The notes below the pieces were generated by a model. That model did not search any database, was not told the DNA's origin, and saw nothing but the letters and a program-made list of their open reading frames with translations. Made by a program: the position numbers and the translations under genes. From NCBI RefSeq assembly GCF_014836595.1, contig NZ_JACSQO010000005.1:124001-188000 (forward strand): a DNA stretch of 64,000 nt, read 5' to 3'. This document shows positions 17,818-26,945 of the stretch, piece after piece. Position 1 is the stretch's first letter, and each line of letters begins with the position of its first letter. Source of the stretch: Psychrobacillus faecigallinarum (GTDB lineage Bacteria; Bacillota; Bacilli; Bacillales_A; Planococcaceae).

Positions 17818-17852
17818 GCAAGTGAAAGCTTGCTTAAAAAAATAGTAATTAC

Positions 17853-17865
17853 TTGCAATTTACAA
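17853..17865 (+). promoter_or_regulatory. Second copy of the MarR operator motif
   Basis: TTGCA-ATT-TACAA differs at one base from the palindrome before the MarR gene and both continue as ATAA. It lies 23 bases before the flavoprotein ATG. A hairpin (AAGCAAG / CTTGCTT near 17816-17835) separates it from the MarR stop. Confidence 0.6.
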
Positions 17866-17888
17866 ATAATATATTGGAGGTTATTTAA

Positions 17889-19223
17889 ATGAATCAAATA
17901 CAATTAAAGCCTATTAGCACTGGATGCTGTTGTTCTCCTTCTGAAAAAGTTAAACCGAGCAAAGATTTACCTATTGCCATTATTGGTGCTGGACCAATTG
18001 GTTTAGCTGCTGCTGCTCATTTGGTAAATGCAGGAGAACGTTTCATAATTCTTGAGTCAGGTCAAAATGTTGGCCACCATATTACTTCTTGGGGGCATGT
18101 TCGTTTATTTTCCCCATGGCAATATAACGTGGATAAAGTTGCGAAGAAATTGTTGGAGAAACAGGGATGGATTGCTCCAAATCCTGAGGAACTTCCTCTA
18201 GGTCAAGAACTGGTTAGCAATTATTTAGAGCCTTTAGCTAGTCTTCCAGAAATAAAGAGCTATCTTTTCCTTACTACGAGAGTATTATCTATTAGCAAAA
18301 AAGGATTAGATAAAATGAAGACTGCTAATCGATCAGATGCCCCCTTCGTACTTTACACGGAGCAAGGCGGACTATCGAATAGAATCGAAGCGAGAGCTGT
18401 TATTGATGCAACTGGAACTTGGTCCAATCCAAATCCCATTAATGCAGACAATATATGGACTAATACGGAAAAAGATTTAAAAGATCATATATATTATGGA
18501 ATTCCTCATATTCTTGGATCAGCTTTACAAAAATACAAAGGAAAACGAGTAGCGGTTGTTGGTGGTGGTCATTCGGCTATCAATACAATTCTAGAGCTCG
18601 CTCAGTTAAAAGACGATGTGAAAATCACATGGATTATGAGAAAGAAAAATGTAGAATCTGCATATGGAGGAGAGGAAAAGGACGCACTTGCAGCTCGAGG
18701 GAAATTAGGAAGTAAAATTCACCAGTTAATCGATTCAGGCAAGATTCAAGTATTTACACCATTCCACATCCACCAGCTTATCAAGACAGAGAAAGGTATT
18801 GAGATTGGTGGAGAATTCGCGAGCAAAGAGATGGTTCTCCCACCTGTCGATGAAATAATTGCTAATACAGGTAGTCGTCCAGATCTTTCCATGACAAGAG
18901 AGATTAGATTAAGCATTGATACTGCTACCGAGAGCGTAGAGGCTCTGGCTCCGTTAATCGACCCTAATCTTCATAGCTGTGGAACAGTTCGTCCTCATGG
19001 AGAAGAAGAATTACGACAGCCTGAAAAGGGATATTACATTGTTGGTATGAAAAGCTATGGTCGAGCACCTACATTTCTAATGGCTACAGGATATGAGCAA
19101 GTGCGCTCTATCGTAGCATATCTGACGGGAGATTTGGTTTCTGCCAAAAATGTTGAGTTAGATTTGCCAGAAACCGGTGTTTGTAGTGTGAATTTGAATG
19201 ACCCAGCATCTACTTGTTGCTAG
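17889..19223 (+). CDS. FAD/NAD(P)-dependent oxidoreductase with cysteine-rich termini, ars-linked
   Basis: The 444-residue protein has an FAD-binding loop GAGPIG near residues 34-39 and a second nucleotide-binding loop VVGGGHSA near residues 224-231, the layout of flavin monooxygenases and ArsO-like proteins. It begins with C13-C14-C15 and ends with C443-C444, with C432 nearby, which could bind As(III) or another soft metal. A conserved-looking block GMKSYGRAPTFLMATGYEQV precedes the C-terminal tail. GGAGG lies 8 bases before the ATG. Neighbours are arsRBC and a cysteine-rich MarR. The reaction is unknown; a role in arsenic or organoarsenical handling is inferred from context. Confidence 0.75.
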   Translation: MNQIQLKPISTGCCCSPSEKVKPSKDLPIAIIGAGPIGLAAAAHLVNAGERFIILESGQNVGHHITSWGHVRLFSPWQYNVDKVAKKLLEKQGWIAPNPEELPLGQELVSNYLEPLASLPEIKSYLFLTTRVLSISKKGLDKMKTANRSDAPFVLYTEQGGLSNRIEARAVIDATGTWSNPNPINADNIWTNTEKDLKDHIYYGIPHILGSALQKYKGKRVAVVGGGHSAINTILELAQLKDDVKITWIMRKKNVESAYGGEEKDALAARGKLGSKIHQLIDSGKIQVFTPFHIHQLIKTEKGIEIGGEFASKEMVLPPVDEIIANTGSRPDLSMTREIRLSIDTATESVEALAPLIDPNLHSCGTVRPHGEEELRQPEKGYYIVGMKSYGRAPTFLMATGYEQVRSIVAYLTGDLVSAKNVELDLPETGVCSVNLNDPASTCC

Positions 19224-19304
19224 GAAAAGCGAGTAGGCTCTATAGTTTTTTCTAATATAGAATCAAGAATCTATACTAAACTTCACAAAAATATATCTCT
19301 TTAA

Positions 19305-19337
19305 AAAAATCCCGAGAACTTATGTCTCGGGATTTTT
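19305..19337. terminator. Bidirectional intrinsic terminator
   Basis: The 11-bp stem AAATCCCGAGA / TCTCGGGATTT carries A and T runs on its two sides. It lies between the convergent flavoprotein and prenyl synthase genes and serves both. Confidence 0.9.
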
Positions 19338-19345
19338 ACGTATAT

Positions 19346-20167
19346 TTAAACTTCCGCTTGTACTTCTACAACGGTTTCTTCAACTTCCGAACGAGACATT
19401 TTTTCTTGTCCATTCTTTAGTGCTTTTAATGTTTTATGAGCTAATGCAAGAGGTAGCTTGCAGAATAATAGGATGCTTTTGCGATTAATGCTTTTAATAT
19501 ATTCATCCGCTTTAGCTAGGTTGCCCTCAGCATATTCAAACATATCTGCTCGTGTCCATCCTTCTGGGAAAAACTGAACCCCGCGCTCACTATCCTCTTC
19601 CTTATTACGTAAAATATTTACTGCCTGTAGGCCTCGACCATAAGCAATTGCTAGATCACGGTCTGTTTCAATGTCAGCATTCCATTTCCATAGGTCAGAA
19701 AGCATTACACCAACAAGCCCAGCTACATAGTACGTATACTCGTCCAAGTCTTCTTTTGTTTTTACTTGCCATTCCTTCTTTGTCCACTTTGCCATTCCTT
19801 CTGCCATTTCAGCAGTATAGGTCTTAACAGTCTCTACTAGATCTTTCGGACAAATTTCAAGCCAATCTCCCAGTCTTAAGGAAACTGCTGGCAGAGTTTC
19901 TTGATATGGAGCTACAAGCATTTCATATTCTTTTTTATCAAAATCATTTACCAGCATTTTGCTAGTTTCTAATAGTAAACGCTGTTTTGCTTGTGAATCT
20001 AATGTTTCATGGTCTTCAATCTCGTCAATTGCACGCATACAGAGATACGCAGAGGCAACCGCCTTTTTTAGAGTAGGTTCTAAAAAAGTAATTGGTATAT
20101 AAAAGGTTCTGCTTGTTTTCTTCAGCATATCCATTGCTTCTTTTTGTAATGTTGCTACTTCACGCAC
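19346..20167 (-). CDS. Squalene/phytoene synthase family protein
   Basis: The 273-residue helical protein has the two acidic motifs of trans-prenyl head-to-head synthases: RAIDEIEDH (DxxxD, about residues 45-53) and VNILRNKEEDSERG, which bind the diphosphates through Mg2+. The enzyme would join two C15 or C20 prenyl diphosphates, the first step to carotenoids or squalene-derived lipids. No desaturase or cyclase gene is nearby, so the product is open. The start is a GTG with GGAGG 7 bases upstream. The second motif reads NKEED where many family members have a DVGED-type sequence, a variation worth noting. Confidence 0.8.
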   Translation of the reverse strand: MREVATLQKEAMDMLKKTSRTFYIPITFLEPTLKKAVASAYLCMRAIDEIEDHETLDSQAKQRLLLETSKMLVNDFDKKEYEMLVAPYQETLPAVSLRLGDWLEICPKDLVETVKTYTAEMAEGMAKWTKKEWQVKTKEDLDEYTYYVAGLVGVMLSDLWKWNADIETDRDLAIAYGRGLQAVNILRNKEEDSERGVQFFPEGWTRADMFEYAEGNLAKADEYIKSINRKSILLFCKLPLALAHKTLKALKNGQEKMSRSEVEETVVEVQAEV

Positions 20168-20240
20168 AACTAGGCCTCCATTTCACAATCTACTCTATCC
20201 TCTATTGTATCGGATTTTCACAAAAAGATAAAACGACTCC

Positions 20241-20972
20241 TTACAGTTGTCGTAAATCTGTTACAACTTCGCTTGTATAATATTGTTCGCTTTCCACAAA
20301 TCTAATTAGTTTGGAAGCAACTTCCTCCGCACTACTTAACTGACCGGTATTCTTATATTCCTTGAAACGATCAACTAATGGAAACTCACTTTCCGTGGAT
20401 TCCCGAATTCTACCTTGCATATTTGTATCAATAATTCCTGGAGCAATCGAAACCAATTTCACTCCATTAGATTTGCTTGCCTCCTCCAGCTGAACTGCTT
20501 CAGTAAATCGATCTAGACCAGCCTTCCCAGCACAATAGCTGCTCCACCCCTCATATCCCTTACGGCCCGCGCCAGAAGAGATTTGCATAACCTTCTTTGG
20601 AATTTCTTTTTGTTCTGTCATCTTTATAAATGTTCCCGTCAAAATCATAGGCGCAGTTAAGTTTACTGCAATACTTTTTGCCACTAAATTGTTATCTATA
20701 TCTCCCGCTGTCCCGATAGGTTCAATTGTTCCTGCGTTATTGATAAGTGTTATAGTCGTTGCACCCTCTATGACTTCATTCATCAACTCTTCCATAGTTT
20801 CCGCTATTTTTTCAGTTTTAGCTAAATCTAATATGAAGTGATGATAATTAGAATGCTCAAATTTACTTTCTCCTCTAGCAATCCCATATACCACTTTATT
20901 GTTGTCTAGTAATTGCTTTACTAACTCTTGTCCAATACCGTTAGTTGATCCCGTTACGATAAATACATCCAT
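20241..20972 (-). CDS. Short-chain dehydrogenase, benzil-reductase (YueD) type
   Basis: The 243-residue protein has the NADP-binding TGSTNGIGQ loop at its N-terminus, the NNAG motif, and the catalytic S...YxxxK (SSG and SYCAGK). Length and sequence style match YueD-type (S)-benzoin-forming benzil reductases, which resemble sepiapterin reductase. The ATG at 20972 is chosen because GGGGG lies 7 bases upstream; a longer frame has no such site. The physiological substrate is unknown. It is a single gene. Confidence 0.78.
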   Translation of the reverse strand: MDVFIVTGSTNGIGQELVKQLLDNNKVVYGIARGESKFEHSNYHHFILDLAKTEKIAETMEELMNEVIEGATTITLINNAGTIEPIGTAGDIDNNLVAKSIAVNLTAPMILTGTFIKMTEQKEIPKKVMQISSGAGRKGYEGWSSYCAGKAGLDRFTEAVQLEEASKSNGVKLVSIAPGIIDTNMQGRIRESTESEFPLVDRFKEYKNTGQLSSAEEVASKLIRFVESEQYYTSEVVTDLRQL

Positions 20973-21120
20973 TTCATTTCCCCCTTCAATTGCTATTACT
21001 ATTAGCATATCTTTCCTTTTAGCTACTTTCAATTATGTTTATGTACAAGTTTGGAGAAAATAAAAAAAGACCTCGAAAATATTTTTTCTAGGTCTAGTCA
21101 GAATCACCAGCAAGCTTTCA

Positions 21121-21921
21121 TTAAATAAAGTCCATTAACAAGCTATTAAACCTTTCTCTTTCCTCCCAGAAGGGACCATGACCACTGTAGTAAAACGGCA
21201 ACAATTGTGAGTTTGAAATTTGCTGATGAATTTCCTCAGCTTGAGAAAAAGGGATAACCCTATCATGGATGCCATGTACAATAATCGTTGGTGTAACTAT
21301 TTGGCGTAGATCCTGTTGAACATTTTCATCTCTAAGTAACTCGATGACTGCTGCTGTAGACCACCCAGCTGCTTGCAATCCCATGTGAAAGAACCAATCA
21401 CAAAACTCCTCCGTAGCATATTGAAAAAAGAAACTATCCGTTACTTCTCGCATCATCTTAGGTCGATCATTCAATGCTAAATGTAAAAAATGGTCAGCTG
21501 TGTCTTTTGTAAAACCTGTTGGTGCTGCAGAATCCACTAAAACAAGATGTGTAACACCTTTTCCATTGTACCTAGACATATAGCGTATAGCTATTGCCCC
21601 TCCTGTTGAATGACCTACTAGTGCAAAATCATCTAATTGAAGTGCATCTACTATTGCTAGAATATCATCCGCCAGCCTATCATACGTGTACCCGTCTATT
21701 GGTTTATCAGACTGGCCAAATCCTCTCCAATCCAGACCTATACAGCGATACCCCATATGTGGGAGCACATCAAACTGATACTCAAACTGCTTGTGACTTA
21801 ACGGCCAGCCATGAACAAACAAGATGGTTTTTGAGCCGGTAGGATTTATGTCTTCCACATATAAATTCACACCTGGTTCTACGTTTACAAAATACCCTAT
21901 ACTACTTCCTCCATTGTTCAA
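21121..21921 (-). CDS. Alpha/beta hydrolase
   Basis: The 266-residue protein has the oxyanion loop VHGWPLS, the nucleophile elbow GHSTGG, an acid in HGIHDRVIP and the final histidine in SGHGPFWEE, a complete triad. The pattern is that of non-haem chloroperoxidase or arylesterase-like hydrolases, but the substrate is not evident. It lies between an SDR gene and a membrane-protein gene, each apparently with its own ending. The N-terminal ten residues are not typical, and the start is less certain. Confidence 0.8.
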   Translation of the reverse strand: MNNGGSSIGYFVNVEPGVNLYVEDINPTGSKTILFVHGWPLSHKQFEYQFDVLPHMGYRCIGLDWRGFGQSDKPIDGYTYDRLADDILAIVDALQLDDFALVGHSTGGAIAIRYMSRYNGKGVTHLVLVDSAAPTGFTKDTADHFLHLALNDRPKMMREVTDSFFFQYATEEFCDWFFHMGLQAAGWSTAAVIELLRDENVQQDLRQIVTPTIIVHGIHDRVIPFSQAEEIHQQISNSQLLPFYYSGHGPFWEERERFNSLLMDFI

Positions 21922-21972
21922 TTGATTTTCATTAGCGTATTCATCTCATTAGACATGAGTTACTTTTGACAT

Positions 21973-22011
21973 AAAAAGTCCCATTCTAGCCTTGGGAGGG
22001 CATAGAATGGG
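21973..22011 (-). terminator. Intrinsic terminator
   Basis: The 9-bp stem CCCATTCTA / TAGAATGGG is followed on the minus strand by a T run. It ends transcription of the 552-residue membrane protein gene. Confidence 0.8.
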
Positions 22012-22045
22012 CGCAGCTATTAAGAGTAAGTCACTCTCTATTCAG

Positions 22046-23704
22046 TTATTCAATACCTTCTATCGTTACTTCCTTCACTGGTAAGAATAACTCTCCAGTT
22101 TCTAAGTACTTCACCTGTACCTTGTCGCCTACTTCCATATAAACAACGAATGGCGCCATTTCTGAAGAGACAATGTAATTTATTTTATTGTCTAGCAAGA
22201 ACGATACTTGCGTGAAGTCTCCCACACGTTCTTTAAATACACGTACTACTGTGCCAGAGACTGATTTTTCCTCAGCGCTTGAACTGCCATCTACTGTACT
22301 TCCTCCACGCTGAATTGCTGTTTTATAGAGTTTTAATGCCTCATTCGGTGTATTACCATATACCGATATTTCTGGGTTAGCGGCTGAGACGATAAAGTAA
22401 TTCTGTAAGAATCCGTTTGAATCCAGTACTGGTGTTAGCCAGCTTGCCTCTCCGTAGAAATTATACAGAACTGGCATTTCACCGGACCATTTCTTTTCAA
22501 TAAATTTCTTTTCAATAATTTGAAGTGCCCCTTGCGAGTCCATATAGGAATCCTCAAGGTTTCCAGTGTAGTAGGTCGCTTTGCCTGTTCGCCCGTCCGT
22601 CAAGGAATAGCCAAGCATAGAATCTACACCTTCTTTTGGACTCGTAAAGTCTGTAAAATAATACATTTCTCCATTTTCAGTGAAGATTGGGCTGACGTTT
22701 GCCTCTGTTCCCTCATCTGAAGGTAGCCTCACGTCCTTTTTACCAATCAAGCTATTGATAAACCCATGTACATATTTTCCGTAATAGCTATTTTGTAAGC
22801 TAACCGTCTCTGGTGACACCGCACCATCGATAAATTCTGGGACATCTGCAAGCGCAAACGATTCTGTTTGGCCTGTTGAAGGGTCTACAACGACAATACC
22901 TTCTACATCAAAACCGTTACGAGCTGTGATGAATTTACCATATGATCGAATATAATATGGCTCACCATCTTCATCAATTTCTAATTGTGCATCTCCATAA
23001 AAGATTTTATTCGGATGCTTCATACGCATATGTCTTTCCAAGTTTTTATGAAGATATGATGATGGTGTATAAGTCATGTCTGCTTTTACAAATTTCGGAT
23101 TATCCGCCGAATCGGTTGCACTCATTGTAAAATACCCTGGAGTAACATCCCCATTCCACCACTTGAAGAATCCTGAAAATTCTACGGGTGCAATATAAAC
23201 GTACTTGCCATCTACTTTTTGAATTTGTAAATTACCCAATTCATAATAGCTTGTGTTTGGCACTTGCCCAAATGCCTTCTTCATTTTGTTACGAGCAAAC
23301 TTAGGAGGAACACTAGCTGGTGTCTTTGTTTCATCGAATGCTTCGATTTCCACTTGTTCATCCATTTTCGCTACATCGTACTTTTTATCAGCATTCCAAA
23401 CCGGAGCTGAAAGCATATAAATCGTTAGAGCTAAGCTACCCAGTAAAAGAACTCCTTTTACCTTTTGTTCTACGCCTCTTGCCAAAAATGTTCCTGCAAA
23501 AGTTATAATCACTAGCCATGGCCATAAGGCAGTCCAGTTTCTATCCAAATTGGTTACATAGTATATAATTGCAACTACGACGAATGTTAGGATTGTTAGT
23601 AAAGCAATTGAAGAAACTTTATCTTTTCGATCGCCGCCGAGTGGGACTACTAATAATGCAGTAACAATTGCGACTACGGCTGAAATAATAAATACATAAG
23701 CCAT
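22046..23704 (-). CDS. Large membrane-anchored protein of unknown function
   Basis: The 552-residue protein has four membrane segments in its first 110 residues and then a soluble, presumably extracellular, region of about 440 residues with no recognised motif. The C-terminal 80 residues look like a small OB- or SH3-like beta domain (VSGTVVRVFKERVGDFTQVS). Tracts such as DGKYVYIAPVEFSG and GEMYYFTDFTSPKEG suggest beta-propeller or CvaB-like beta repeats, but I cannot name a family. AAGGATG lies 6 bases before the ATG. It is a single gene with its own terminator. I propose no function. Confidence 0.7.
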   Translation of the reverse strand: MAYVFIISAVVAIVTALLVVPLGGDRKDKVSSIALLTILTFVVVAIIYYVTNLDRNWTALWPWLVIITFAGTFLARGVEQKVKGVLLLGSLALTIYMLSAPVWNADKKYDVAKMDEQVEIEAFDETKTPASVPPKFARNKMKKAFGQVPNTSYYELGNLQIQKVDGKYVYIAPVEFSGFFKWWNGDVTPGYFTMSATDSADNPKFVKADMTYTPSSYLHKNLERHMRMKHPNKIFYGDAQLEIDEDGEPYYIRSYGKFITARNGFDVEGIVVVDPSTGQTESFALADVPEFIDGAVSPETVSLQNSYYGKYVHGFINSLIGKKDVRLPSDEGTEANVSPIFTENGEMYYFTDFTSPKEGVDSMLGYSLTDGRTGKATYYTGNLEDSYMDSQGALQIIEKKFIEKKWSGEMPVLYNFYGEASWLTPVLDSNGFLQNYFIVSAANPEISVYGNTPNEALKLYKTAIQRGGSTVDGSSSAEEKSVSGTVVRVFKERVGDFTQVSFLLDNKINYIVSSEMAPFVVYMEVGDKVQVKYLETGELFLPVKEVTIEGIE

Positions 23705-23900
23705 TTATCCATCCTTCTTTCTTTTATTCATACTTCTTTATACGGTCGTAAGAAGAAATAGTTTCAAGCTTTTCGTTATATTGATTTTTGAAAGTAGCCA
23801 TAAGAGCTGATAAATTGCCGCCATTATACCGTTTCTATACGCTCTTCATACGATTTTCATAGCTATTTTTTCTCATATAGGATTTTCTTTAAAACAAAAA

Positions 23901-23946
23901 TACCCTATAAGATGACCTTTTTTCAAAGTGTCTATCTTATAGGGTA
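23901..23946 (-). terminator. Intrinsic terminator after yclQ
   Basis: The 12-bp stem TACCCTATAAGA / TCTTATAGGGTA is followed by TTTTTGTTTT on the minus strand. Confidence 0.85.
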
Positions 23947-23968
23947 CCTTTTGTTGAGATCCAAAAAA

Positions 23969-25009
23969 TTATTTTAATTCATTTAAGATTTCATCTAATT
24001 TTTCTGTTTCTGTTGTTACACCGTTGCTTGAGAAGTACCAGTTAACACCGTCTAGGTATACGATTTTGCCTTCTTTGTAAGCACGAGTTTGTTTGATAAT
24101 ATCATTTTCGATGTCTGCTTTAATTGTTTCTACATCAGAAGCAGTACGATCAATAATTAGTAATACTTCTGGGTCAACAGAAAGGATTGACTCGTAAGAG
24201 AAATCAGAACCATGTGATGAAGCTTCAATATCAGTAGTCGCTGGTTTAAAGCCAAAGTCATTATATACGTAAGCAAAACGAGAATCTGCCCCGTTATCGA
24301 AACCAGAGATTTTCTTATCGTTGTACATTGCTACTAATGCGTTTTCATAACCTGCTGCTTTTTCTTTCACAGCATCTACTTTCTCTTGTAACGCTGCTTT
24401 TAATTCTTTAGCTTCTGTTTCTTTATCAAAGATTTGAGCTGCTAAGTCAACTGTTTCATTTACAGCATCAATATAGTTTTGGTTATCAGAACCGATGAAT
24501 ACTACGTTCGGTGTGATTTCTTTCAATTCTTCATAGAATGGAGATTGACGACCAGAGATAAAAATAACATCTGGTTCAGCAGCTGCTACTGCTTCAAAGT
24601 CAATTTGTTTTAATGTACCAACATCAGCAACACCGTCAACAACATATTTTTCTTTTAAGTGCGGAGGGATGTTACCTTTACCACCGCCAGCTGCGATTCC
24701 TACGATACCTTCCACACCTAAAGCATCAAGTGTATCTAAGAATCCATAGTCCAATGTGATAATACGTTCAGGCATTTTTTCTAATGTAACATCTTCAAAT
24801 GTGATTGTTGTACCTTTTTCTTCATCTTCACGTGAAGCAGTTAAGGAAGATACTGTCATTGGGAATGCAGAAGTTTCCGCCACCTCATTTTCTGCAACAG
24901 GTGTTTCTTTATCAGTAGATTCTCCAGCTGATGATTCGTCATCTGAGTTACATGCTCCCAGCATTAATGTTAAAGCTGCTAACGCAGTTAAAAGTTTCCA
25001 TTTCTTCAT
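23969..25009 (-). CDS. yclQ: Siderophore-binding lipoprotein of an ABC importer (YclQ/FatB-like)
   Basis: The 346-residue protein has a lipoprotein signal with lipobox LGAC and a linker rich in Ser and Glu, then a class III periplasmic-binding fold with the typical IITLDYGFLDTLDALG, YVVDGVADVGTLKQIDFE and AAEPDVIFISGRQSPF strands. It matches the petrobactin/3,4-catecholate receptor YclQ and would present ferric siderophore to the YclNO permease. It is transcribed separately from yclNOP, from a promoter covered by two Fur boxes. Petrobactin specificity is inferred from family resemblance. Confidence 0.88.
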   Translation of the reverse strand: MKKWKLLTALAALTLMLGACNSDDESSAGESTDKETPVAENEVAETSAFPMTVSSLTASREDEEKGTTITFEDVTLEKMPERIITLDYGFLDTLDALGVEGIVGIAAGGGKGNIPPHLKEKYVVDGVADVGTLKQIDFEAVAAAEPDVIFISGRQSPFYEELKEITPNVVFIGSDNQNYIDAVNETVDLAAQIFDKETEAKELKAALQEKVDAVKEKAAGYENALVAMYNDKKISGFDNGADSRFAYVYNDFGFKPATTDIEASSHGSDFSYESILSVDPEVLLIIDRTASDVETIKADIENDIIKQTRAYKEGKIVYLDGVNWYFSSNGVTTETEKLDEILNELK

Positions 25010-25043
25010 CTTTTGCTTCCTCCTAGAAATACTATCTTTAATT

Positions 25044-25134
25044 GAAAATGATTATCATTTTCATTCGTCTGTAATCAGTTTAAATGAAACGCACAAAATT
25101 TGTCAACTCATTTTTGCAATTAATTCTCATTCTC
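25044..25134 (-). promoter_or_regulatory. yclQ promoter with two Fur boxes
   Basis: On the minus strand TTGACA (25106-25101) and TAAACT (25082-25077) are 18 bases apart. A perfect 19-bp palindrome, GAAAATGAT-T-ATCATTTTC (25044-25062), lies just downstream of the start site, and a second Fur-like box with core GAGAATGAGAATTAATTGC (25134-25116) lies just upstream of the -35. This predicts tight iron repression. Confidence 0.82.
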
Positions 25135-25227
25135 ATTTAAACCGCATTAAATACGTGCATAAGTGACTAGACTCATGCACGCAGATTGAATCTTCTACCT
25201 ATTAGAGATAAAACATTTTGCTGAAAA

Positions 25228-25992
25228 TTAATGGGAATTGAAGTATACGCAAATACGGCAACCATCTTGCACTTGTACAGGAATATCCATATCATATACA
25301 TCACGTAAAGCTTCCGAGTTAATAATCTCATGCGTTGGACCATCCTTTACAAGACGGCCATCCTTTAATGCTACGATGCGATCAGAGTATACAGAAGCAA
25401 AGTTAATGTCATGTAATACAATGACTACAGTTTTCCCTAAATCATCTACAAGCTTGCGTAAAATTTTCATAATTTGTACAGAATGTTTCATATCTAGATT
25501 ATTTAAGGGCTCATCTAATAAAATATATTCTGTATCCTGAGCAATAACCATTGAAATAAATGCACGCTGTTTTTGACCACCCGATAACTCATCTAAAAAA
25601 CTATCTTGCATCTCGGTTAAGTTCATATATTCCAGTGCTTGGTCGACCAATTTTTCATCCTCTGCATTTAGTCGGCCCTTGGAATACGGATAGCGACCAA
25701 AGGAAACAAGCTCGCGAACAGTTAAACGTATATTTAAGTGGTTTGCCTGTTTTAAAATAGCTACTCGCTTTGCAAAAGTATCTGACTTCATTTTCTTTAC
25801 GTCCGTTTGATCTAAAAATACTTCCCCTGTATCAGCATCTAATAGTCGGCTCACCATTGATAACAAAGTGGATTTACCAGCACCATTTGGGCCAATAAAA
25901 GAAGTGATAGCCTTTGGTTGGATTTTTAATGTTACATTTTCAACGACCGTTTTTTTCCCAAAGCTTTTAGAAAGCTCTTTAATTTCAATCAT
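25228..25992 (-). CDS. yclP: ATPase of the siderophore ABC importer (YclP-like)
   Basis: The 254-residue ATPase has Walker A GPNGAGKST (residues 34-42), signature LSGGQKQR, Walker B YILLDEP and switch histidine in VLHDINFA. The sequence is typical of FecE/YclP iron-siderophore importers. It overlaps yclO by 4 bases and is the last gene of yclNOP. It energises uptake of siderophore delivered by YclQ. Confidence 0.92.
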   Translation of the reverse strand: MIEIKELSKSFGKKTVVENVTLKIQPKAITSFIGPNGAGKSTLLSMVSRLLDADTGEVFLDQTDVKKMKSDTFAKRVAILKQANHLNIRLTVRELVSFGRYPYSKGRLNAEDEKLVDQALEYMNLTEMQDSFLDELSGGQKQRAFISMVIAQDTEYILLDEPLNNLDMKHSVQIMKILRKLVDDLGKTVVIVLHDINFASVYSDRIVALKDGRLVKDGPTHEIINSEALRDVYDMDIPVQVQDGCRICVYFNSH

Positions 25993-26945
25993 TCTGCTTT
26001 CCTACTTTCCTTTAGTAATAAGTAAATAAAGTAAATCCCACCGACAAAGTTAATTATTACACTAATCGTTGTATTCAAATGGAATACATGCTGCACGAGA
26101 AATTGTCCTCCGACAAGCGCTATAATACTAATCAGGCTCGCCCCAACAATCAATACAGAATGTTTATAGGTGTCTAAATATTGATACGCTACATTCGCTA
26201 CAATTAAACCTAAGAATGTGACAGGTCCAACTAACGCTGTTGAAGTAGCTATTAACACAGAAGATAATATTAAAACTTGTAGTACGATTCTGTCATAGTT
26301 AACACCTAGATTGATGGCATTATCTCGACCTAATGATACAACATTCAAATCTCTCAATAATCGAGAACCATACAAAAATGCAAGTCCCAGTATAACTATT
26401 GCAATAAGTAACAATTCTGTTTTCACATTCATAAAGCTTGCAAACAATCGAGCTTGTAGACTTTCATACTCTACAGGATCAATAATAACTTGCATGAATG
26501 TTACTAGACTTCCTAACAAGGTTCCAATAATCATACCCGCTAACAATAGAAGGAAAATTGGATATTTATCTGCTCGGAATAAAAAACGATATAAGATTAA
26601 AGCGAAAATTACCATCGCAATAATAGATACACTAAAGTTTAAGTAACGGCTTACGACGAAAACAGAAGCTGAACCTGCTGTAAAGTATATTACCGTTTGC
26701 ACTACTTGATACATAGAGTCAATACCCATTACGGAAGGTGTTAATAAACGGTTATGTGTTACAGTCTGGAATATAACCGTCGCATATGCAATTGCTGTAC
26801 CAGTAATAACCATTGCAGCTAAACGCTCTAAACGCTTTGGAAAGGCATAACTGAAACCACCCTGAATATTATAAAATGCAAACAACGCCATAAATATTAA
26901 CGCAATAACACCTAAAATAATTAGCTTGGTACTATTTTTTCGCAT
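25989..26945 (-). CDS. yclO: Siderophore ABC importer permease (YclO-like)
   Basis: The 318-residue FecCD-type permease has about nine membrane segments and the coupling-region sequence LGLIVANVAYQYLDTYKHS. It overlaps yclN by 14 bases and yclP by 4, so translation is coupled. With YclN it forms the heterodimeric channel of a type II (BtuCD-like) importer. Confidence 0.9.
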   Translation of the reverse strand: MRKNSTKLIILGVIALIFMALFAFYNIQGGFSYAFPKRLERLAAMVITGTAIAYATVIFQTVTHNRLLTPSVMGIDSMYQVVQTVIYFTAGSASVFVVSRYLNFSVSIIAMVIFALILYRFLFRADKYPIFLLLLAGMIIGTLLGSLVTFMQVIIDPVEYESLQARLFASFMNVKTELLLIAIVILGLAFLYGSRLLRDLNVVSLGRDNAINLGVNYDRIVLQVLILSSVLIATSTALVGPVTFLGLIVANVAYQYLDTYKHSVLIVGASLISIIALVGGQFLVQHVFHLNTTISVIINFVGGIYFIYLLLKESRKAE

